Shown piece after piece: positions 5,197-10,503 of a stretch of DNA of 10,503 nucleotides. The notes below the pieces were generated by a model, which saw only the letters and a list, made by a program, of their open reading frames with translations, ran no database searches and had not been told where the DNA came from. The number at the start of each line of letters is the position of its first letter. Position 1 is the stretch's first letter. The position numbers were made by a program, and so were the translations under genes. The DNA comes from Bacillota bacterium (GTDB lineage: Bacteria > Bacillota > Clostridia > Peptostreptococcales > Anaerovoracaceae). Location of the stretch: positions 1 through 10,503 of the forward strand of contig JAFWDF010000129.1 in NCBI GenBank assembly GCA_017534025.1, written 5' to 3'.

Positions 5197-5967
5197 ATGA
5201 AATATTCAGAAAACGGAGTGCAGTATCATATCGGTCTGAAGAAAGGCGATGTGGGAAGATATGTTCTGCTGCCGGGGGATCCCGGCCGCTGTGAACGCAT
5301 TGCGGCATATTTGGATGACAGCGTGCTGGTGGCGTCCAACCGGGAATTCGTCACATATACCGGCACCATCTACGGAGAGAAGGTCAGCGTAACTTCCACC
5401 GGAATCGGCGGTCCGTCCGCAGTGATCGCCCTGACGGAACTCAAAGAAGCCGGCGCGGACACATTTATCCGGGTCGGCACCTGCGGCGGCATGCAGATGG
5501 ATGTCATCAGCGGCGACGTCATCATCGCCAATGCCGCGGTCCGGGCAGAGGGAACCAGCCGGGAATACGCCCCGATTGAATATCCGGCCGTAGCGGACCT
5601 TACACTGGTCAATGCGCTGGCCAATGCCGCGGAGAAGCTGGGATACCCACACCACGTCGGCGTAGTGCAGTGCAAGGATTCTTTTTACGGGCAGCACGAC
5701 CCGGCATCCATGCCGGTATCTGCCGAGCTGGAAGCAAAATGGCAGGCCTGGATCCGCATGGGCTGCCTGGCATCCGAAATGGAATCCGCCGCCCTCTACA
5801 TCGCGGCGCAGTACCTGCGCGTCCGTGCCGCCACAGTGCTGCACGTGGTGGCCAATCAGGAACGGGAAAAGGCCGGGAAAGACAATCCGGTCGTACATGA
5901 TACCGAACCAGCGATCCTGACCGCCATCGAAGCTCTGCGCTCGCTGATCGGCTGGACGGAACAGTAA
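5197..5967 (+). CDS. udp: Uridine phosphorylase-family nucleoside phosphorylase (256 aa)
   Basis: Cytoplasmic enzyme that uses phosphate to split a nucleoside into base and ribose-1-phosphate in nucleoside salvage. The order of motifs follows E. coli Udp: His11, GDPGR at 27-31 (phosphate loop), REF at 49-51, STGIGGPS at 67-74, RVGTCGG at 92-98, FYGQ at 163-166 and EMESA at 194-198 (ribose-binding Glu-Met-Glu). Length matches the family (253 aa in E. coli). A difference: E. coli has FYPGQER, where Gln and Arg read the uracil ring, while here the loop is one residue shorter and reads FYGQHD, so the Arg is missing; base preference may not be strictly uridine. The ATG at 5197 has GGAG 8 nt upstream; a longer frame from 5113 lacks such a site and would run through the leader hairpin. 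It is a single-gene unit, divergent from the lipoprotein gene and convergent with glmS. Confidence 0.88.
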   Translation: MKYSENGVQYHIGLKKGDVGRYVLLPGDPGRCERIAAYLDDSVLVASNREFVTYTGTIYGEKVSVTSTGIGGPSAVIALTELKEAGADTFIRVGTCGGMQMDVISGDVIIANAAVRAEGTSREYAPIEYPAVADLTLVNALANAAEKLGYPHHVGVVQCKDSFYGQHDPASMPVSAELEAKWQAWIRMGCLASEMESAALYIAAQYLRVRAATVLHVVANQEREKAGKDNPVVHDTEPAILTAIEALRSLIGWTEQ

Positions 5968-5975
5968 AGCAAAGA

Positions 5976-6045
5976 ACCCGCGGATCTCTCCTCCGGCACT
6001 GTTTCAACTGCAGGCCGGCTTCCGATCCGCGGGTCTTCCCTTTTT
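5976..6045 (+). terminator. Terminator between the convergent udp and glmS genes
   Basis: ACCCGCGGATC (5976-5986) and GATCCGCGGGT (6024-6034) form a perfect 11-bp stem around a 37-nt loop, followed on the plus strand by CTTCCCTTTTT. On the minus strand the stem is followed by TCTTTGCTTT, so it may also stop glmS transcripts, weakly. Confidence 0.75.
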
Positions 6046-6056
6046 AATCTACGGTT

Positions 6057-7889
6057 TTATTCTACTGTAACACTCTTCGCCAGATTCTTCGGCTTATCGA
6101 TATCGCAGCCTCTCATCTTGGCAATGTAATACGCGAACTGCTGCAGCGGCACGACAGACAGCAGCGGCGTCAGTTCATCCGGGCACTGCGGAATGTAGAA
6201 TACGTAATCCGCCTCCGCCTCTACAGTGGTATTGCCTTCCTTCGCGATAGCCAGCACGGTGGCATCTCTGGATTTCACTTCCTTGATATTGGAAAGCATC
6301 TTTTCGAACAGGCTGTCCTGCGTCGCCAGCGCCACCACCAGCGTATCTTTCTCGATCAGGGCGATGGTACCGTGCTTCAGTTCACCCGCCGCGATGGCAA
6401 AGGAATTAATATACGATATTTCCTTCAGCTTCAGAGAGCCTTCATACGACACATAAGAATCCGGTCCCCGGCCAATGAAAAATACATTATTGCTGCGGTA
6501 AAACCGTCTGGCCAGATCCTGTACGACCCGTTCCTTCTGCAGCAGCGTTTCCAGCTTGTCCGGAATGACCAGCAGCTCGTTCATCAGAGTCTGGTAGGTT
6601 TCATCATCCAGCAGCCCCTTCTTCCGGCCCATGTACATGCCGATCAGATACATGCAGACCAGCTGGGTCGTATACGCCTTGGTGGACGCCACCGCGATCT
6701 CCGGTCCCGCCCATGTATAGAACACATCGTCGGATTCTCTGGCCACCGAACTGCCCACGACATTGACAACGGACAGTACCCGGGCGCCTTTCTTTTTCGC
6801 TTCCCGCAGCGCAGCCAGTGTATCCAGCGTCTCGCCGGACTGGCTGATGGCGATGAACAGGGTGCGGTCATCCACAAACGGATCCCGGTACCGGAATTCC
6901 GACGCGATATCCACTTCCACACTGATGTGCGCGAATTTCTCAATGGCATATTTGCCGATCAGCCCGGCATGGTACGCCGTCCCGCAGGCCACAATATACA
7001 CTTTATTGAAATACTCAATGGTTTCCCGGGTCAGATTAATGCCGTCCAGCACGATTTCGCCGTGATCATCCATGCGCCGCTCTACGGTATTGCGAATACC
7101 TTCCGGCTGCTCGTGGATTTCCTTCAGCATGAAGTGGTCGTAGCCTTCCTTCTCCGCCGCATCCGCATCCCAGGTGACATTGAACACATCCCGGCGTACC
7201 GGCCGGCGCTGCGCGTCAAAGATCTGCACATTGTTTTCCGTAAGAACCACGACTTCATTGTTTTCGATCAGATAAATCTGCCGGCAGTATTTCAGAATCG
7301 CCGGAATATCCGAAGCGATGAAATTGCCGTCCCGGCCAAGCCCTACGATCAGCGGACTGTCCTTCCGCGCCGCCACCAGACGGCCCGGTTCATCCTGGCT
7401 GATCACGCCGATGGCGAATGCGCCCCGCACCCGGTCCAGCGCTTTGAATACGGCATCCTCCAGGTCCCCTTCATACAGAACCCCGATCAGCTTCGTCAGG
7501 ACCTCGGTATCCGTTTCCGACGAAAACACAATCCCGTGCTTTTCCATCAGCTCTTTTTTCAGCTCGACATAATTTTCGATAATCCCGTTGTGCACCAGCG
7601 CAATCTTTCCGTCCGCACTGACATGCGGATGTGCGTTCTCATCCGACGGCGCGCCGTGCGTTGCCCATCTGGTGTGCCCGATCCCGATGGTGGAAAACAG
7701 ATTTTCCCCGCTGATGTACTCTTCGAGATTGGCAATCCGGCCCTTCTTTTTCCGGACGATCATGCCCTGCTCCGGGTCGGCCAGCGCGATGCCCGCCGAG
7801 TCGTAGCCCCGGTATTCCAGCCTCTTCAGCCCGTCGATGATAATGTTTCTGGCATTCTCATTGCCAACATAACCTACAATTCCGCACAT
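6057..7889 (-). CDS. glmS: Glutamine-fructose-6-phosphate aminotransferase (610 aa)
   Basis: Cytoplasmic enzyme that makes glucosamine-6-phosphate from fructose-6-phosphate and glutamine, the entry step to UDP-GlcNAc and cell wall synthesis. The glutaminase domain opens MCGIVGYVG, with Cys2 the nucleophile once Met is removed, and carries HTRWATHG (72-79), NGIIENY (101-107) and SETDTE (124-129). The isomerase half has two SIS domains: CGTAYHAG (302-309), SQSGET (349-354), ASTKAY (401-406), later GRGPDS and GELKHGT, and the family end NLAKSVTVE with Lys605 near the sugar site. Length is full. The start has AAAGGGGG about 9 nt upstream. It lies 62 nt after dnaE on the same strand; I saw no good promoter in that gap, so co-transcription is likely. 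The gap is too short for the glmS ribozyme that often precedes this gene in Firmicutes. Confidence 0.98.
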   Translation of the reverse strand: MCGIVGYVGNENARNIIIDGLKRLEYRGYDSAGIALADPEQGMIVRKKKGRIANLEEYISGENLFSTIGIGHTRWATHGAPSDENAHPHVSADGKIALVHNGIIENYVELKKELMEKHGIVFSSETDTEVLTKLIGVLYEGDLEDAVFKALDRVRGAFAIGVISQDEPGRLVAARKDSPLIVGLGRDGNFIASDIPAILKYCRQIYLIENNEVVVLTENNVQIFDAQRRPVRRDVFNVTWDADAAEKEGYDHFMLKEIHEQPEGIRNTVERRMDDHGEIVLDGINLTRETIEYFNKVYIVACGTAYHAGLIGKYAIEKFAHISVEVDIASEFRYRDPFVDDRTLFIAISQSGETLDTLAALREAKKKGARVLSVVNVVGSSVARESDDVFYTWAGPEIAVASTKAYTTQLVCMYLIGMYMGRKKGLLDDETYQTLMNELLVIPDKLETLLQKERVVQDLARRFYRSNNVFFIGRGPDSYVSYEGSLKLKEISYINSFAIAAGELKHGTIALIEKDTLVVALATQDSLFEKMLSNIKEVKSRDATVLAIAKEGNTTVEAEADYVFYIPQCPDELTPLLSVVPLQQFAYYIAKMRGCDIDKPKNLAKSVTVE

Positions 7890-7951
7890 AGGGTGTGCCC
7901 CCTTTCAAACATTACAATGATTTACTCTATTAATGATACTGCCGTCCGGCA

Positions 7952-10503
7952 TTATTCCGCATTCTGTCCGATGATGCGATGCAGATCGCTGAACAGGCCG
8001 CTGCACGGCCGGACTGTATTTTTCGCTTTCAGACGCTGCCCCGTGGCCCCGATGCGCACGATCACCGGCTGCTCACCGGGATACCTGCCCAGTACCGGGA
8101 GAATCCGGTTCAGAGTGTCTGCCGCATCCATGGATTCCGGAATAGTAATGTGCACCTCCCGGCTGCTGACGCCGTCCTGATACTCATTAATATCCGTCAC
8201 TTCCGAGGCCAGGATCTTCGGATCCTCGTCCTCCCGGAACTGCAGGCGCCCGCGGATCACCACGATGCGGTCTTCATTCAATATAGCATGGCATTTTTCA
8301 TAGGTTTTCGGAAATACGATAACCTCAGCATCTCCAAATAAATCTTCCACCTGAATAAATGCCATCATTTCATTTTTCTTTGTGATCATGTTCCGGCGCG
8401 AACGGATCATGGCGCCCATGACCACCTGGTCGCCGTCCTTCAGCCCCTGTCCGGCGCCGCTGGTCAGCGTTTCCGTATTCACCGTGGATACGGCACGCAG
8501 ACGCTCTGCATACTCATCCAGCGGATGGCCGGAGACATACACACCCAGCATCTCTTTTTCCATAGCCAGGATGGCGTCCCGGCTGAAATTCTCTATATCC
8601 GGCATTTTCAGGCCCAGGTCCGCCGCCTTCCGGTCCTCCTGCTCCAGCAGATCTCCGAAGAGCGACAGCTGTCCGGCCACATTGTTCCGGGACAGACTGT
8701 GCGCAGAATCCATCAGCTTCTCATAGACCGCCATCAGCTGGGCCCGGTTCGGATTCAGGCCGTCAAAAGCACCGGCCCGGATCAGGCTCTCTACTGCCTT
8801 TTTATTTACTTTGCTGATATCCAGCGCATCGATGAATTGCTGGAAATTTTCAAAGCCGCCGGCTTCCCGGGCACGGATAATTTCCCGCGCCGCGCCGTCG
8901 CCGACATTTTTCACGCCGGAAAAGCCGAAGCGCACGCTTCCATCATGCACGGTAAATTTCAGGTCGCTGAACCGGACATCCGGAGGAAGCACCCGGATTC
9001 CCCGTTCCCGGCAGTTCCGGATATATTTCGCCAGCTGCCGGGCATCGCCGCTGACACTGGTCATCAGCGCCGCCATAAATTCCGCCGGATAATAATGCTT
9101 CAGCCATGCCGTTTCGTACGCCAGCACCGCATAGGCCGCCGCGTGGGATTTATTAAATGCATAGGACGCAAAGCTGACCATATCGTCGAAGATCGCTTTT
9201 GCCGCCGCTTCCGGGATACCGTTGGCCACACAGCCCGGCACCGCTTCCACGCCGTCCTCACCCGGCCTGCCGAAAATGAAGTACTGCTCCTCCTGCTGCA
9301 TGACGTCCGCTTTTTTCTTGCTCATGGCCCTGCGGACCAGATCGCTGCGCCCGTAGGAATACCCCGCCAGGTCACGGACAATCTGCATGACCTGCTCCTG
9401 ATAAATCAGGCAGCCATGGGTCACGGACAGAATTGGTTCCAGGTGCGGATCAACATACTGCACGCGGGACGAATCTTTCTTATTCCTGATATACGTCGGA
9501 ATCGAATCCATCGGTCCCGGACGGTACAGCGCGATCCCGGCGATGATATCCTCGAAATGATCCGGCGACAGGTTTTTCATAAACTGCGTCATCCCGCCGG
9601 ATTCCAGCTGAAAGACGCCCAGCGTATCGCCTTCGGAAATCATTTTATAAACTGCCGGATCGTCGTATTCCATCGAGTCAAAATCGATGGTCCGGCCGTG
9701 TATCCTCTGAATGGTTTCCAGCGCGTCCCGAATGACCGTGAGGTTCCGCAGTCCGAGAAAGTCCATCTTAAGCAGACCCAGGCTTTCGATCGTTGTCATA
9801 TTAAACTGGGCCGAAACCCCTTTGTCGGACATGTACAGCGGCACATATTCATCCACGGGATCCCTGGAAATCACGACGCCCGCCGCATGGGTCGACGCAT
9901 GGCGCGGCATGCCTTCGATGGAACGGGAGATGTCCAGCACCTCGCGGACCAGCGGGTCGCCGTCATACGCCTTCTGCAGATCCGGATTCAGCTTCATGGC
10001 CCGGTCCAGCGTCATGCCCAGTTCCATCGGAATCATCTTCGCGAGCGCATCCGTCTGGCTGTAGCTCATATCCAGGACCCGGCCGACATCCCGCACCGCC
10101 GCGCGGGCCTTCATCGTTCCGAAGGTGATGATCTGGGACACCCGGTCCCGGCCATATTTGGCAACCACGTAATCGATGACTTCGCCTCTGCGTTCATAGC
10201 AGAAATCCACATCAATATCCGGCATGCTGACCCGTTCCGGATTCAGGAACCGTTCGAAAATCAAATTGTATTTCAGCGGATCGATGCTGGTAATGCCCAG
10301 GCAGTACGCCACCACGCTCCCGGCGGCGGATCCCCGTCCCGGTCCGACCACGATCTCTTTTGAACGGGCGTAGCGGATAAAATCCCATACAATCAGGAAA
10401 TAATCCACAAAGCCCATTTTTTCAATTGTACCGAGCTCGTATTCCAGGCGCTCCCGGATATCCCCGGACAACGTACCGTAGCGCTTCTCCGCTCCTTCCC
10501 TGC
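7952..10503 (-). CDS. dnaE: DNA polymerase III alpha subunit, DnaE type (5' part missing)
   Basis: Catalytic subunit of a replicative DNA polymerase. The window holds the last 849 codons; the frame is open through the right edge (REGAEKRYGT before LSGDIRERLEYEL), so the N-terminal PHP domain is outside. Visible parts: palm motifs GPGRGSAAGS (fragment residues 53-62), PDIDVDF (94-100, two catalytic Asp) and LKMDFLG (244-250, third catalytic Asp); finger region ALYRPGPMD and AFNKSHAAAYA; helix-hairpin-helix segment VNKKAVESLIRAGAFDGL; a clamp-binding type motif QLSLF at 611-615; an OB-fold domain from about 690 (VVMGAMIRSRRN, AFIQVEDLFGDAEVIVFP). The TTG at 10471 is only an internal codon. Firmicutes often carry both PolC and this lagging-strand type enzyme; PolC has an inserted exonuclease and zinc-binding order not seen here. 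glmS follows directly. Confidence 0.97.
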   Translation of the reverse strand, partial: REGAEKRYGTLSGDIRERLEYELGTIEKMGFVDYFLIVWDFIRYARSKEIVVGPGRGSAAGSVVAYCLGITSIDPLKYNLIFERFLNPERVSMPDIDVDFCYERRGEVIDYVVAKYGRDRVSQIITFGTMKARAAVRDVGRVLDMSYSQTDALAKMIPMELGMTLDRAMKLNPDLQKAYDGDPLVREVLDISRSIEGMPRHASTHAAGVVISRDPVDEYVPLYMSDKGVSAQFNMTTIESLGLLKMDFLGLRNLTVIRDALETIQRIHGRTIDFDSMEYDDPAVYKMISEGDTLGVFQLESGGMTQFMKNLSPDHFEDIIAGIALYRPGPMDSIPTYIRNKKDSSRVQYVDPHLEPILSVTHGCLIYQEQVMQIVRDLAGYSYGRSDLVRRAMSKKKADVMQQEEQYFIFGRPGEDGVEAVPGCVANGIPEAAAKAIFDDMVSFASYAFNKSHAAAYAVLAYETAWLKHYYPAEFMAALMTSVSGDARQLAKYIRNCRERGIRVLPPDVRFSDLKFTVHDGSVRFGFSGVKNVGDGAAREIIRAREAGGFENFQQFIDALDISKVNKKAVESLIRAGAFDGLNPNRAQLMAVYEKLMDSAHSLSRNNVAGQLSLFGDLLEQEDRKAADLGLKMPDIENFSRDAILAMEKEMLGVYVSGHPLDEYAERLRAVSTVNTETLTSGAGQGLKDGDQVVMGAMIRSRRNMITKKNEMMAFIQVEDLFGDAEVIVFPKTYEKCHAILNEDRIVVIRGRLQFREDEDPKILASEVTDINEYQDGVSSREVHITIPESMDAADTLNRILPVLGRYPGEQPVIVRIGATGQRLKAKNTVRPCSGLFSDLHRIIGQNAE

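Noticed and set aside
6372..8180. 602-codon plus-strand frame opposite glmS and the end of dnaE
   Set aside because: It spans two recognised genes on the other strand; long antisense frames are expected with GC-rich third positions. No ribosome site and no motif seen.
8525..10363. 612-codon plus-strand frame opposite dnaE
   Set aside because: Antisense shadow of dnaE, same reasons.

Overview
The window looks like chromosomal DNA of a low-abundance-motif-typical Clostridia/Lachnospiraceae-like Firmicute with fairly GC-rich genes. The support is strong Gram-positive ribosome binding sites (AGGGGGTGA, GGAGGAG, AGGGGAG), two lipoproteins with lipoboxes, a GerMN-domain (spore-germination type) lipoprotein, a Firmicute-style DnaE, and AT-rich intergenic DNA. 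The taxonomic call is inference; there is no rRNA here. No phage, CRISPR, transposase or tRNA signal was seen. Layout by coordinate: (1) 1-2015, minus strand, a polar amino-acid ABC importer in the order binding lipoprotein, permease, ATPase; the ATPase runs off the left edge. A hairpin terminator/attenuator lies between the binding-protein gene and the permease gene. (2) 2016-2762, a 745-bp AT-rich stretch with no convincing gene. It is dense in inverted repeats and holds a degenerate 12-bp tandem repeat and two 38-bp palindromes with identical arms; a 16-bp direct repeat sits near both ends. (3) 2763-4925, minus strand, a GerMN-domain lipoprotein followed by S-adenosylhomocysteine hydrolase (ahcY), ended by a strong hairpin terminator. 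(4) 4926-5196, a divergent regulatory spacer with a structured leader. (5) 5197-5967, plus strand, a uridine-phosphorylase-family nucleoside phosphorylase, ending at a hairpin terminator shared with the convergent glmS. (6) 6057-10503, minus strand, dnaE (5' end outside the window) followed 62 nt later by glmS. How the genes work together: AhcY splits S-adenosylhomocysteine into adenosine and homocysteine, and the phosphorylase salvages nucleosides, so two neighbouring but separately transcribed units touch nucleoside metabolism. glmS makes glucosamine-6-phosphate for cell wall synthesis and dnaE serves replication; both are core functions. The ABC importer is a self-contained operon. The most striking single observation is that the binding-protein gene has its well-placed start codon followed at once by an in-frame stop (ATG TAA); without that stop the gene would begin with a textbook lipoprotein signal peptide. 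The second is the unexplained repeat-rich spacer at 2.1-2.7 kb, whose 12-bp repeat reads as a four-residue periodic peptide in a 56-codon minus-strand ORF. Everything else looks like ordinary core genome. I did not find a clear new defence, mobile or biosynthetic system.
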